Shown here: positions 50,946-61,080 of the stretch, piece after piece
How the letters are laid out: each line of letters begins with the position of its first letter
How positions within the stretch are numbered: the first letter of the stretch is position 1
NCBI GenBank assembly: GCA_902615995.1
Contig: CACMRF010000001.1
Coordinates: forward strand, 62,001-126,000
Direction of reading: 5' to 3'
DNA from: an uncultured SAR116 cluster alpha proteobacterium
Lineage (GTDB): Bacteria > Pseudomonadota > Alphaproteobacteria > Puniceispirillales > Marisalimonadaceae
DNA length: 64,000 bases
Notes under the pieces: generated by a model
Told to the model about the DNA's origin: nothing
Databases searched by the model: none
The model's input: only the letters and a program-made list of their open reading frames with translations
Made by a program: the position numbers and the translations under genes

Positions 50946-52106
50946 ATGTATACATATTTAGCTAGATTATGGGGATACACTTCATTAGCAGCATTTGTAA
51001 TTATTGGAACTACAAATTTAAATATTTCTTTTGCTGGAGGCGATCCAAGCATTAAAGATAAAAAAATTAATCAAACTAAATCTAATATTAAACAACATGA
51101 TCATAGTAGCATCTACAAAACTCAAAATAAAAAACAAAATTTAAAGAAAAGTAATAACACTTCTAATTCTAAAAATACTAAAAAAAATGAAGAATCAACA
51201 GTTTCTGGATTTTCTGCGGTAGAAGATGAGCCTTTAATTGTTGATTTGTCATCCGTTATTGATTCAGACGGAATGGGGCAAGTAAGTGTTCAATGGCAAA
51301 TATCAAAGACAGGGAAAAATTGGAAAAATATAAGTAAAGAAGTAAGCCAATCATTTACTCCAAGAGAAATTCATGTAGGTAAGAAATTAAGAGTTGTTAT
51401 TTCTTACGTCGATGGGCAAGGAAATTTGGAGACATTAATAAGCCCACCTTCATCTACTGTAAAAAATGTTAATGACAAACCTACTGGTTCCGCTAGACTT
51501 ATTGGATCACCAATAGAAGATAGTGCTCTCGTAGTTGATACATCAAGTATTTCTGATGAAGATGGTATAGGTGGATTTGAAATTTCTTGGCAACGTTCTT
51601 CATCACAGTCTGATTGGGAAGCTTTTCCATCAGAAAACAATGAAGTTCTTAGATTACAACAAGAACATGTGAACTATTCTTTTAGAGCCGTGGTTTCATA
51701 TGTTGATAGCCATGGAACTAGAGAAGTATTATACACGAGCCCATCAGAATCTATAGACAACTTAGATGATCCTGTCCAAGGTGATGTTACTATTAATGGA
51801 TTACCAAAAGAAGGTTCTGTTCTTAAAGCAATCTCAAATTCTTTGTCAGATGAAGATGGTATAGCTTCTATTAACATTAGCTGGGAAAAATCTAAAGATG
51901 GACGTAATTGGATAGCTCTAAACAGTCTTAGTGGCCCATCACTTAATCTTAATCAAGATTTAGTTGGTTTTCAAATAAGAACAAGAGTTGCAGTTGTCGA
52001 TAATTTTGGCATTGAAACAAATCTTTATAGCCTAGCAACAAGAACTGTTGAAAATGTTAATAACAAACCTTCAGGAAGAATAATTATTCGTAGGGTTGGT
52101 CAATAG
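50946..52106 (+). CDS. Secreted protein with three Ig/cadherin-like repeats (ORF track start TTG 50934; ATG at 50946 preceded by GGAG)
   Basis: Signal-like MYTYLARLWGYTSLAAFVIIGTTNLNISFA; three ~90-aa repeats with SDEDGIGGFEISWQRS... / VVSYVDSHG... / NVNDKPTG signatures. Confidence 0.78.
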   Translation: MYTYLARLWGYTSLAAFVIIGTTNLNISFAGGDPSIKDKKINQTKSNIKQHDHSSIYKTQNKKQNLKKSNNTSNSKNTKKNEESTVSGFSAVEDEPLIVDLSSVIDSDGMGQVSVQWQISKTGKNWKNISKEVSQSFTPREIHVGKKLRVVISYVDGQGNLETLISPPSSTVKNVNDKPTGSARLIGSPIEDSALVVDTSSISDEDGIGGFEISWQRSSSQSDWEAFPSENNEVLRLQQEHVNYSFRAVVSYVDSHGTREVLYTSPSESIDNLDDPVQGDVTINGLPKEGSVLKAISNSLSDEDGIASINISWEKSKDGRNWIALNSLSGPSLNLNQDLVGFQIRTRVAVVDNFGIETNLYSLATRTVENVNNKPSGRIIIRRVGQ

Positions 52107-52176
52107 GTTAATGATAAACGTACAATAATAATTGTAATTAAATTTAATTCTGTGTTATTAATAATAAGGTGCTTAG

Positions 52177-52455
52177 ATGACTGCTAAAACTGAAGATAAA
52201 AAAACGAATTCAAACATTATTAATTTTAATAATTTTAAGAAAAAGAATAAAAAAATAACCTCTACAATTGCTGCTATAATTGCTGTAAACGTAGAACATT
52301 CCGAAGATAGTTCACCTGAAGATGAATTAATCTATAGTATTGAGTTTAATAAAAATATTGAACTTGTTGCTTTTGAAGATGCATTGGAAGATTTGGCTGA
52401 CAATTCTCAAATTGATAATTCTAAAAACACCAAAAATTTTGTAAATGATGCTTAA
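52177..52455 (+). CDS. Small uncharacterised acidic-tailed protein (92 aa)
   Basis: Intact ORF MTAKTEDKKTNSNIINFNNFKKKNKKITSTIAAIIAVNVEHSEDSSPEDE...; no family recognised. Confidence 0.5.
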   Translation: MTAKTEDKKTNSNIINFNNFKKKNKKITSTIAAIIAVNVEHSEDSSPEDELIYSIEFNKNIELVAFEDALEDLADNSQIDNSKNTKNFVNDA

Positions 52456-52835
52456 ATACTTTTTATTGGTAAGTTATTTTTCCAATTTTGGTCATTTTCG
52501 TTATAAAACCCCTCATAAATATTAAAAGAATTTTTGAAACCAAATTCAATTGCAATTTTTGCTGCCATTAGTGATCTTGACCCAGATCTGCATATAAAAA
52601 ATAAACTATCTTTTTGATTAAAACTAATTAAAAGAAATTTTTTATATTGTTCAAAAAAAGTTTGATCTAAAATTGGCCCCCAATTTATTAAATAAGTTTC
52701 TTTATTTATTGATGATAAGTCTGGTATTCCTGTAGTCTTCCATTCTATATCTGATCGAGTATCAATTAAATGAGAATTAATTTTTTTTGATAAAAAATCA
52801 AAGGCGTCTATAGCTCTAATTTTTATAGGTTTCAA
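52452..52835 (-). CDS. Rhodanese-like domain protein
   Basis: LIDTRSDIEWKTTGIPD, FFICRSGSRSLMAAKIAIEFGF (CRSGxR active-site loop). Confidence 0.92.
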   Translation of the reverse strand: MKPIKIRAIDAFDFLSKKINSHLIDTRSDIEWKTTGIPDLSSINKETYLINWGPILDQTFFEQYKKFLLISFNQKDSLFFICRSGSRSLMAAKIAIEFGFKNSFNIYEGFYNENDQNWKNNLPIKSI

Positions 52836-52849
52836 AGTATTAATTTAAT

Positions 52850-53440
52850 TTATTTAGATATTTTCCAGATATAGGGGGTAATTATCCCAGCTAAAAGCAA
52901 TTTATAGAAATCACCCAATAAAAAAGGGTAAAAACCTTTTAACAAAGCAAAATTAAACCCTTTTAAAAGTGCTAATTGAAAAATCCCTAAAGTATAAATT
53001 AATAACATGCCTATCAACATTGAAATTATTGATAATGAGAACTTTTTTCCCCAACCACGATCAGCTAAATGCCCTACTATTAAAGCACTTACAAAGAAAC
53101 CCAAAATAAATCCTCCAGTTGGACCCATTAAATACATTAGGCCTCCTCCGAACGCAAAAACTGGAAGTCCAATAATACCTTTAAAAATATATAAACCAAC
53201 TGTAAGAGTTGCTAGTTTTCCTCCAAATAACATTGCTATCATCAATACGGCCAAAGGTTGCAAAGTCATTGGAACAGGATAAAGAGGAACTTTAATTTTT
53301 GCAGATGCTATTAATAACAAACTACCTAGAAAAACTGTAATTATTGAAAAGAGTATTTTTATATTTTTATTTTCAGTATTCTTACCTATAAGGTTTCCAA
53401 TCCAAGTCTCAGTATTCATAGCATTTAATTGATTCAACAT
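52850..53440 (-). CDS. bioY: Biotin transporter BioY
   Basis: AKIKVPLYPVPMTLQPLAVLMIAMLFGGKLATLTVGLYIFKGIIGLPVFAFGGG, MGPTGGFILGF. Confidence 0.96.
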   Translation of the reverse strand: MLNQLNAMNTETWIGNLIGKNTENKNIKILFSIITVFLGSLLLIASAKIKVPLYPVPMTLQPLAVLMIAMLFGGKLATLTVGLYIFKGIIGLPVFAFGGGLMYLMGPTGGFILGFFVSALIVGHLADRGWGKKFSLSIISMLIGMLLIYTLGIFQLALLKGFNFALLKGFYPFLLGDFYKLLLAGIITPYIWKISK

Positions 53441-53516
53441 TTATAAACAGCCTTGTTTGTATTTATTGTTTAATGATAATATAAATAACATAACTAAATA
53501 ATAAATGAAATAAAAT

Positions 53517-54476
53517 ATGAATAATTTAGATGATATTATCACGCCAACTTTTAACTGGTTAAAAGAAAAGAATAAAGTTGCGATTGCGACTGTTATTTCT
53601 ACATGGGGTAGTGCTCCTAGACAAGTTGGTGGTCAAATGGCTATTAACGAGACCGGCGAAATTATAGGTTCTGTATCTGGAGGATGTGTAGAAAACTCTG
53701 TAATTACAGAAGCTCTTGATTCATTAAAAGATAAAAAACATAGAATCAAAAATTATGGAATTACAAATGATTTAGCATGGGAAGTTGGGTTAGCATGTGG
53801 AGGTAATTTAAAAATATTAATAAACCCATTAGAAGATAATGACAAAATTATTTTCAAAACAAAAAGCATGATCCAAAAAAGAGAAAGAGTTATAATTAAA
53901 GCAAATTGCAAAACTGGAAAAAGAGAAATTATTTCAAAATTAGATCAAGAACAAAATAAAACTAGTTACTTAGATCATAATGAAAATGTTTTTTATCATA
54001 TAATTGACCCAAAACCACGTCTTTTCATAATAGGAGGAGTTCATCTATCACAAGCACTTTCTTCATTAGCAAATATATGTGAATATGAAGTTATAATAAT
54101 TGACCCAAGAGAATATTTTGCAAATAAAAAAAGATTTCCAAATGATTTAATTATTAATGAATGGCCAGATGTTGCATTAGAAAATTACAATTTTAATTTT
54201 TCAGACAATATAGTTACATTGACCCACGATCCTAAAATAGATGATCTTGCCTTAAAAATAGCTTTAAATTCTAAAGCGGGTTATATTGGTTCCCTTGGGA
54301 GCAGAAAAACTCATGCAAGTAGAATTGAGAGACTTAAAAGTGAGGGCTATAATTTAGAACAAATAAGTAAAATTCATGCGCCAATTGGATTAAATATTGC
54401 ATCTAAAACACCGCAAGAAATTGCTCTTTCTATCATGGCTGAAATTACACAAGTAAGAAGAAGTTTTGAAAAATAA
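53517..54476 (+). CDS. XdhC family molybdenum-enzyme maturation protein
   Basis: ATVISTWGSAPRQVGGQMAINETGEIIGSVSGGCVE, LFIIGGVHLSQAL, IGSLGSRKTHASR, IHAPIGLNIASKTPQEIALSIMAEI. Confidence 0.93.
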   Translation: MNNLDDIITPTFNWLKEKNKVAIATVISTWGSAPRQVGGQMAINETGEIIGSVSGGCVENSVITEALDSLKDKKHRIKNYGITNDLAWEVGLACGGNLKILINPLEDNDKIIFKTKSMIQKRERVIIKANCKTGKREIISKLDQEQNKTSYLDHNENVFYHIIDPKPRLFIIGGVHLSQALSSLANICEYEVIIIDPREYFANKKRFPNDLIINEWPDVALENYNFNFSDNIVTLTHDPKIDDLALKIALNSKAGYIGSLGSRKTHASRIERLKSEGYNLEQISKIHAPIGLNIASKTPQEIALSIMAEITQVRRSFEK

Positions 54477-55080
54477 TAAAATTATAAAGGTTGTTTTAGC
54501 TGCCGGATTAAGCAAAAGATATGGATTAAAAAATAAAATCTTAGAAAAAATTAATGGGAAAACTGTTATTGAAACTATTTTAGATCGATTAATTCAAATT
54601 GATTCAAATAAAAACAATATAATAGTAATTGGCGGAAATAATTATAATTCTTTGAAAAAAACATTGAATAAATATGATGTAAAACTTTTTTTTAACAAAA
54701 ATTATAAAAATGGTTTAGGAAGTTCAGTCTCATTTATTTTAAAAAAAAAAATAAATAAAAATGGCATAATGTTTATTCCTGGAGATATGCCTTTAATTTC
54801 TATAAAAGATTTTAAAAAACTAATTAATACTTTTGTTAAAAAAAAAAATAAAATCATTTCCCCATGTTACAAAAAGAAAATCGGAAACCCTATAATAATT
54901 CCAAAGATCTATTTCAATTTGTTAAAAAACCTCAAAAGAGATGAAGGGGCTAGAAAATTTTTACCCTCTGAAAATTTTATTTATGTTCCATGTAGCTATG
55001 GAACTATTTTTGACATAGATACAAAGTATGAGTTGTTAAAAGCAAAACAATTAAATAAAAAAATAAATTATCAAATTTAA
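54466..55080 (+). CDS. MobA-like NTP transferase (molybdenum cofactor cytidylyl-/guanylyltransferase family)
   Basis: VVLAAGLSKRYGLKNKILEKINGKTVIE, MFIPGDMPLIS, NPIIIPKIYF; overlaps xdhC. Confidence 0.88.
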   Translation: MKNNKIIKVVLAAGLSKRYGLKNKILEKINGKTVIETILDRLIQIDSNKNNIIVIGGNNYNSLKKTLNKYDVKLFFNKNYKNGLGSSVSFILKKKINKNGIMFIPGDMPLISIKDFKKLINTFVKKKNKIISPCYKKKIGNPIIIPKIYFNLLKNLKRDEGARKFLPSENFIYVPCSYGTIFDIDTKYELLKAKQLNKKINYQI

Positions 55081-58000
55081 TTACTTTTTTGATATCTCAA
55101 GGCTATCATTAATAATGGAGGGATCATAAAAAAAGTAAGTAACGTTGACATTGTTAAGCCTCCAAAAATAACTGCGCCAATACCTCTATAAAGCTCCGAA
55201 CCTGCTCCCGGAAATAAAAGTAAAGGTGTTAAACCGAATAAACTAGTTAACGTAGACATAAAAATAGGTCTTATTCTATTCTTAGTAGCTTCTTTAATAC
55301 AATTTTTAAGTGTTAAGTTTTCATGTTTTTTATGCCAAACTGTTTGCTCCACCATTAAAATTGAATTATTAACAACTACGCCTGTTAATATTATGAAGCC
55401 TAGCATAGTTAACATGTCTAAAGGTTGTTTAATAAACAAATTTAAAATAATCAATGCCATAATTCCACCTGCCGCTGCGGAAGGAACAATAACTAAAACG
55501 ATAAAGGGTAGTGTAAATGATTTCATTAAAATTGTTAAAAGAATAAATATTACAAAAATTGCAATTAAGACATTTTGCTTCATGGTATTCCATGTTCTTT
55601 CTAATTCACTTGCAGCTCCAGATATATTTACAAATACACCTTTAGGAATTTTACTATTTAGGGGCTTAATTAATTTATCATTTAAAACTTTAATTGATTC
55701 CTCTAATGAAATCTCTTCATTAGGTCTTAATTGTATAGATAAAACTCTTTTACCTGAAAGGCGTTGTATTTGATTAGGAAGACCTACAATTTCTAAATCA
55801 GCGACCTGAGACAGTGTTATATTTTCACCATTATTTGTTACAAAAGTAAAATTCTCTAAATCATCAATTTTATTAAAGTTTCTATTGCTAGATAACAATG
55901 TCATGTCAATTAATCTTCCTTCAAAAGGAACTTCAGAAACCCTTAAACCATCATTGTAAACATCCAAAACTGTTGCAAATTCTCTAGCGGAAATACCATA
56001 CTCTGACAATTTTAAGTTATTTGGCTTTATTATCACCTGAGGAACGCCATTATTTAAAGTTGGTATTGAACGCACCTGATGACCATCTGATGGAGGAAAT
56101 TCTTTTCTAATTCCTCTAAATAAATTTTGTGCAACTGGTTTGATCTGTTTCAGTGAAGGTCCTGTAATATTAACTCTTATTGATCGAGAACCGCCAACAG
56201 ATCTCCCAAAAAGTGATGCTTGTTGAGCAAATGCTCTTGCACCAGGTTGAGCTCTAACAGGATTAGTCAAGATTGGTAAAATTTCTTTTACCCTTTTAGC
56301 ATTTTCAGTAGCAGCACCAGCAAAAGCACCTCCTGAATATGCCACAAAAAAGAACTTAGATATTTTTGGCTTTTCACCTTCAATATCAGTTTTCTTTTCC
56401 CACAATGGTTGAGCTGATTTTTCCATTGCTTTAGCTATTTCTAATGTAGCTTCTTTATTATACCCTGGAGGAACAATTATTCTTGCAAATACAAAGTTTC
56501 TGTTTCCGTCCGGCAAATAATCCAAAGGAGGTATAAATGAAAAAACAAAAATAAACGATATTAAAATTATGCTTAATATTACTGTCAAACCTCTTTTTGA
56601 TGATTCAAGAGACCATTCAATATACTTTAATATCCATGTTTTAAAATTATCAGCTAAGTTATCAATAATTGGCATCTTTAATATTTTATCCTGATTAAAT
56701 TTATTTCTTCTTAATGAAATATTAGCCATTGTAGGTATTAACGTTAATGATACTAAAACAGAAATAACTACAGAAACGGATATGGCGACAGCTATATCAC
56801 GAAATAATTGTCCAATAGGAAGATCAATCATTAAGACTGGTATAAAGACAACAACAGTGGTTAACGCAGAACCTAAAATAGGTTTCCATACTTGTAACGC
56901 ACCATTTAATGACGCTTTTTCTGAATTTAAACCAGATTGATTGAGCCTATATATGTTTTCTTGGCTAACAATAGAAGCATCAACAACCATACCAACAGCA
57001 AAAGCTAAACCTGCAAGAGAAATTACATTTATTGAAAGTCCCAAAGAAGAAATTATTACAAAAGTTCCAACGACTGAAACTGGAATAGCAAACATAATTA
57101 TAAGAGTAGGTCTTAAATTTCTTAAGAAAATCATTAAAACACAAATAGCCAGAATTCCTCCAATGATTATGTTTTGTTGAACTAAATCTATTGCATTGTT
57201 AATGTAAACGGTTTCATCATATACATTGTATAAGTCTAAGCCTTTTTTATTTAAATTTGTTTTGTTTAAATTTTTTATTTCTTTATTTAATAATTCCATG
57301 GTTTTGACAACATTCGCTCCTGGTTCTCTCAAAACCGCAAAGGTTATAGCATCTTCACCATTAATTCTTCTAAAGCTAGTTGGGTCTTTGAAAGAAATAA
57401 AAATATCAGCAACATCACCTAATTTTACGGAAGTACTACTAGTGCTAGATGAATTATCAGTTTTTATAATTATATTTTGAGCACTTTCAGGAGTATAAGC
57501 AATTGATACAGCTCTAAGAGTATATGTCCTTTTACCTTCGATTAATTCTCCTGCCGTTAATTGAGCAGAGCTATTTTTAAGCGAATTAACTAAACTATTG
57601 ATATTAATACCAAAGTTAGCAAGCTTTCGCATATCTACACTTATTTTTAATTCTTTTTTACTACCTCCTCTAAATGTAACTTCAGAAACACCGTCAATTC
57701 TTGATAAATTTTCTATTATTTCAAATTCAACTAAATCACCTAAAGTAGTCATTTCACCAATTTTAGAGTCTTTAGTTTTGATTAAAACTAGTCTTGATAT
57801 AGGGCTGTCTTCTGAATTAGATGTCCTAACTACAGGTTTTGAGGCTTCTTCGGGAAGTCCATTAATTGTTGAAATTCTATTCAACAATTTAATTACAACA
57901 TTATCTATATTTTCTCCAATGTTATAAGTTAAGGTAACTCTACCTGAACCGTATCTACTATCTGATTCTATTTTTTCAACGCCTGATAAAGAACTTATTG

Positions 58001-58211
58001 ATCTTTCTAATCTTGTAATTATTTCTCTTTCAACATCATCAGGTGAAGCGCCGGGCCAGGACACACGAACTTGAAGAATGGGTTTATCTATGTCTGGGGT
58101 CATTTGTATTGGAATTTGTTTTAGAGCAACAATTCCAAAGACTACGGTTAACATGACCAGAGCTAAAATAGCTACAGGGTTAAGTATACAAAGCCTTATA
58201 AACTTTTTCAT
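55077..58211 (-). CDS. RND efflux transporter (AcrB/HAE1-like inner membrane pump)
   Basis: 1044 aa; VSWPGASPDDVEREI, GMVVDASIVSQENI, ILTGVVVNNSILMVE, GLTPLLLFPGAGSELYRGIGAVIFGGLTMSTLLTFF. Confidence 0.96.
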   Translation of the reverse strand: MKKFIRLCILNPVAILALVMLTVVFGIVALKQIPIQMTPDIDKPILQVRVSWPGASPDDVEREIITRLERSISSLSGVEKIESDSRYGSGRVTLTYNIGENIDNVVIKLLNRISTINGLPEEASKPVVRTSNSEDSPISRLVLIKTKDSKIGEMTTLGDLVEFEIIENLSRIDGVSEVTFRGGSKKELKISVDMRKLANFGININSLVNSLKNSSAQLTAGELIEGKRTYTLRAVSIAYTPESAQNIIIKTDNSSSTSSTSVKLGDVADIFISFKDPTSFRRINGEDAITFAVLREPGANVVKTMELLNKEIKNLNKTNLNKKGLDLYNVYDETVYINNAIDLVQQNIIIGGILAICVLMIFLRNLRPTLIIMFAIPVSVVGTFVIISSLGLSINVISLAGLAFAVGMVVDASIVSQENIYRLNQSGLNSEKASLNGALQVWKPILGSALTTVVVFIPVLMIDLPIGQLFRDIAVAISVSVVISVLVSLTLIPTMANISLRRNKFNQDKILKMPIIDNLADNFKTWILKYIEWSLESSKRGLTVILSIILISFIFVFSFIPPLDYLPDGNRNFVFARIIVPPGYNKEATLEIAKAMEKSAQPLWEKKTDIEGEKPKISKFFFVAYSGGAFAGAATENAKRVKEILPILTNPVRAQPGARAFAQQASLFGRSVGGSRSIRVNITGPSLKQIKPVAQNLFRGIRKEFPPSDGHQVRSIPTLNNGVPQVIIKPNNLKLSEYGISAREFATVLDVYNDGLRVSEVPFEGRLIDMTLLSSNRNFNKIDDLENFTFVTNNGENITLSQVADLEIVGLPNQIQRLSGKRVLSIQLRPNEEISLEESIKVLNDKLIKPLNSKIPKGVFVNISGAASELERTWNTMKQNVLIAIFVIFILLTILMKSFTLPFIVLVIVPSAAAGGIMALIILNLFIKQPLDMLTMLGFIILTGVVVNNSILMVEQTVWHKKHENLTLKNCIKEATKNRIRPIFMSTLTSLFGLTPLLLFPGAGSELYRGIGAVIFGGLTMSTLLTFFMIPPLLMIALRYQKSN

Positions 58212-59326
58212 TTTTTGTTTTTCTTAATTTTTACAGATTGATTAGGTCTAATGTTTTCATTGCCTTTGATAACAACTAAGTCACCTTCATTTACTCCAGA
58301 TTTTATTTCAATTTGATCTTTAAATGATTGTCCAAGAGTAACCGATTTTCTTTTAACTTTATTTTTTTCAACTATGTAAACTAATTTTTCAATGCCATCT
58401 GCAATTAAGCCATCTTTAGGTATAATTAATCTAGTTTTACCATCATTTATCGGAACTCTTAATTCAATTCGTTTGTTTGGAAAATTAAACTCTTTTGGAA
58501 GAGATTTTGGTAATTTAATTTTTAATAATCTAGATCCAGTTTTTAAATTTTCTGATGCAATTATAGCTCTGATTTTAGAATTTAAAATTTTACCATCAAT
58601 AACAATTTGTACAGGAAACTTTGGTTTTAACTTTGAGGCTAAATCAGATCTTAAAGATGTCTCTATTTCATTCTTTGTAGGATCTAAAATTGAACCAATA
58701 TTTCCTCCCTTTTTTAAAACAGAACCCAATTTAACATTAAATTTAATGAGATTACCATTTATAGGTGATTTAATTACCGTATTATTTAAATCGTCTTTAC
58801 TTGATAAAAGGAGATAAAATAATTTTTTTAAATTAAATTCTAATTTTGAAACCTGTTTATTCAAATTAATTTTCTTGATTCTCAAATCATCAAATAAATC
58901 ATTCGAAATGACTTTATTTTCTTTTAGATTCAAGAATCTTTTTAGTTTATCATTAACAATTGATAATTCTTCATTTAAGAATTTGAGATTTTCTTTGGTG
59001 TATAAAATTTCAGCTTCATATCTAGCAATTAGCCTTTTTATATTTTTGTTCTCCAACTCAATTAGTTTCTGACCTTTTACAACTTCAGCGCCTTCTAGTA
59101 CGTGTATTTTTTTTACCTCTTCATTGATTTTTGAAATAATTGAATGTGGTTCTAAAGAAATAATTCTTCCATAAGATGGTATCAAACTGTATAAATTGGT
59201 TTTTTTAGCTTCGATAACCTCAACAGGCATAGCTCTACTGCCCCAACCTTTTTTTGACTGTTTTTGTTGAGCATATACTTCAATTTGTGCACTAACTAAT
59301 AGTAAAACAAATAAAATTATCTTCAT
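58208..59326 (-). CDS. RND efflux periplasmic adaptor (membrane fusion protein)
   Basis: VLEGAEVVKGQKLIELE, VIKSPINGNLIKFNVKLGSVLKKGG, SGVNEGDLVVIKGNENI; overlaps the pump gene by 4 nt. Confidence 0.92.
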   Translation of the reverse strand: MKIILFVLLLVSAQIEVYAQQKQSKKGWGSRAMPVEVIEAKKTNLYSLIPSYGRIISLEPHSIISKINEEVKKIHVLEGAEVVKGQKLIELENKNIKRLIARYEAEILYTKENLKFLNEELSIVNDKLKRFLNLKENKVISNDLFDDLRIKKINLNKQVSKLEFNLKKLFYLLLSSKDDLNNTVIKSPINGNLIKFNVKLGSVLKKGGNIGSILDPTKNEIETSLRSDLASKLKPKFPVQIVIDGKILNSKIRAIIASENLKTGSRLLKIKLPKSLPKEFNFPNKRIELRVPINDGKTRLIIPKDGLIADGIEKLVYIVEKNKVKRKSVTLGQSFKDQIEIKSGVNEGDLVVIKGNENIRPNQSVKIKKNKK

Positions 59327-59344
59327 AAATAGTAGATATGTAAG

Positions 59345-60949
59345 TTAAACCTGTGGGCCAAATTTTACTAAATTTTTGCCATTTTCGCTATCACAAAATT
59401 GATTAAAATTGGCAATAAATAATTTTGCTAATTCTGTAGCTTTATTTTCCCAAGCTATATTTGAACCCCAACTTTTTCTAGGATCAAATATCTCAGAATC
59501 CATGTTATTTAATTCCATTGGAACTTCTAAATTAAAAATTGGAATATTAGTTGTCGGTACATTATCAATTTTGTCATTTAAAATATTATCAATTATTGAT
59601 CGAGTATTTATTAAAGAGATTCTCTCGCCTCTACCATTCCACCCAGTATTAACAAGATAAGCTTTAGAATTATTTATTTTCATCCTTTTTGATAGTACTT
59701 CAGCATATTTAGTTGGATGTAAAGTTAAAAAAGCAGCACCAAAACAAGCAGAAAAAGTTGGAGTTGGTTTATCTACACCTCTTTCAGTACCAGCTAGTTT
59801 TGCTGTAAAACCTGATAAGAAATGATATTGAGCTTCTTCATTACTCAATATAGATACAGCTGGCAAAACGCCAAATGCATCTGCGGTTAAGAAAATAACT
59901 TTATTAGCATGACCACCTTTTGAAATTGGTTGAACAATATTATCTATGTGATAAATCGGATAGGATACTCTAGTATTTTCAGTCAGAGATATATCATTAT
60001 AGTCTACTTTACCATTGTCATCGACGATTACGTTTTCTAAAAGAGCATCTTTTTTTATAGCTTTAAAAATATCAGGTTCTTTCTTAGGATCTAAATTAAC
60101 TGTTTTGGCATAACAGCCCCCTTCAAAATTAAATATTCCATCATCATCCCAACCATGTTCATCATCACCAATTAAACTTCTTTTAGGGTCAGTAGATAAA
60201 GTTGTTTTTCCAGTTCCAGATAATCCAAAAAATAAAGCGACTGTATCGTCGTTAATACCTTTATTCGCAGAGCAATGCATGGAAGCTATATCCTTTTGAG
60301 GTAACAAATAATTCATGACGGCAAACATGCCTTTTTTCATCTCACCTCCATACCAAGTACCCCCGATAAGTTGCACCCTTTCGGATAGGTTGAAAGCTAT
60401 AAATGTTTCGGAATTCATGTTATGTTTCTTATAATCTTTGTTACTAGTCTTAGATCCATTAATTACATGAAAATCTGGAACAAAATTTTTAAGTTCTTCT
60501 TCAGACGGTCTAATAAACATATTTTTTACAAAATGAGCTTGCCAAGCTACTTCCATTACAAATCTAACTCTTAAGCATGTGTCTTTGTTAGCTCCACAAA
60601 ACGCATCAATTATATATAATTTTTTATTTGATAATTGTTTTGTTACATTAAGTTTTAAATCTTCCCAAACTTCTTGTGAAATTGGTTTATTATCATTTTT
60701 TCTATCACTTGACGTCCACCAAAAATTATCTTCTGTAGTTTTATCTTTAACTATGTATTTATCTTTAGGAGACCTGCCAGTATAAATTCCAGTTTTAACA
60801 TTCAATGCCCCAAATTCTGTTTTTTGAGATTTTTCATAACCAGTTAATTCCGGAAGCAATTCCTCTTCGTATAATTTATCAAATGAAGGATTATAAATTA
60901 TTTCAAGAGGGTTAATTATACCAATTTTTTTAAGTTGATCAGAAATCAT
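59345..60949 (-). CDS. pckA: Phosphoenolpyruvate carboxykinase (ATP)
   Basis: [67 protein letters not shown]. Confidence 0.98.
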   Translation of the reverse strand: MISDQLKKIGIINPLEIIYNPSFDKLYEEELLPELTGYEKSQKTEFGALNVKTGIYTGRSPKDKYIVKDKTTEDNFWWTSSDRKNDNKPISQEVWEDLKLNVTKQLSNKKLYIIDAFCGANKDTCLRVRFVMEVAWQAHFVKNMFIRPSEEELKNFVPDFHVINGSKTSNKDYKKHNMNSETFIAFNLSERVQLIGGTWYGGEMKKGMFAVMNYLLPQKDIASMHCSANKGINDDTVALFFGLSGTGKTTLSTDPKRSLIGDDEHGWDDDGIFNFEGGCYAKTVNLDPKKEPDIFKAIKKDALLENVIVDDNGKVDYNDISLTENTRVSYPIYHIDNIVQPISKGGHANKVIFLTADAFGVLPAVSILSNEEAQYHFLSGFTAKLAGTERGVDKPTPTFSACFGAAFLTLHPTKYAEVLSKRMKINNSKAYLVNTGWNGRGERISLINTRSIIDNILNDKIDNVPTTNIPIFNLEVPMELNNMDSEIFDPRKSWGSNIAWENKATELAKLFIANFNQFCDSENGKNLVKFGPQV

Positions 60950-61080
60950 TCGAGTGTTTGTAACAATATGTAACAGTTAAAAAAAAGTAATTTAACAACT
61001 ATTTACTTATTGCCAAGAAAAAAATAAAAAAAATTCTACTTTTTTATGTTTATTTTAAATTAATTATTTAAATTAGTAAA

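Noticed and set aside
56941-57927. Plus-strand ORFs 56941..57180, 57226..57480, 57598..57927 inside the RND pump
   Set aside because: Antisense shadows of an intact 1044-aa AcrB-like gene.
58392-59072. Plus-strand ORFs 58392..58817 and 58875..59072
   Set aside because: Antisense to the RND adaptor gene; no recognisable domain.
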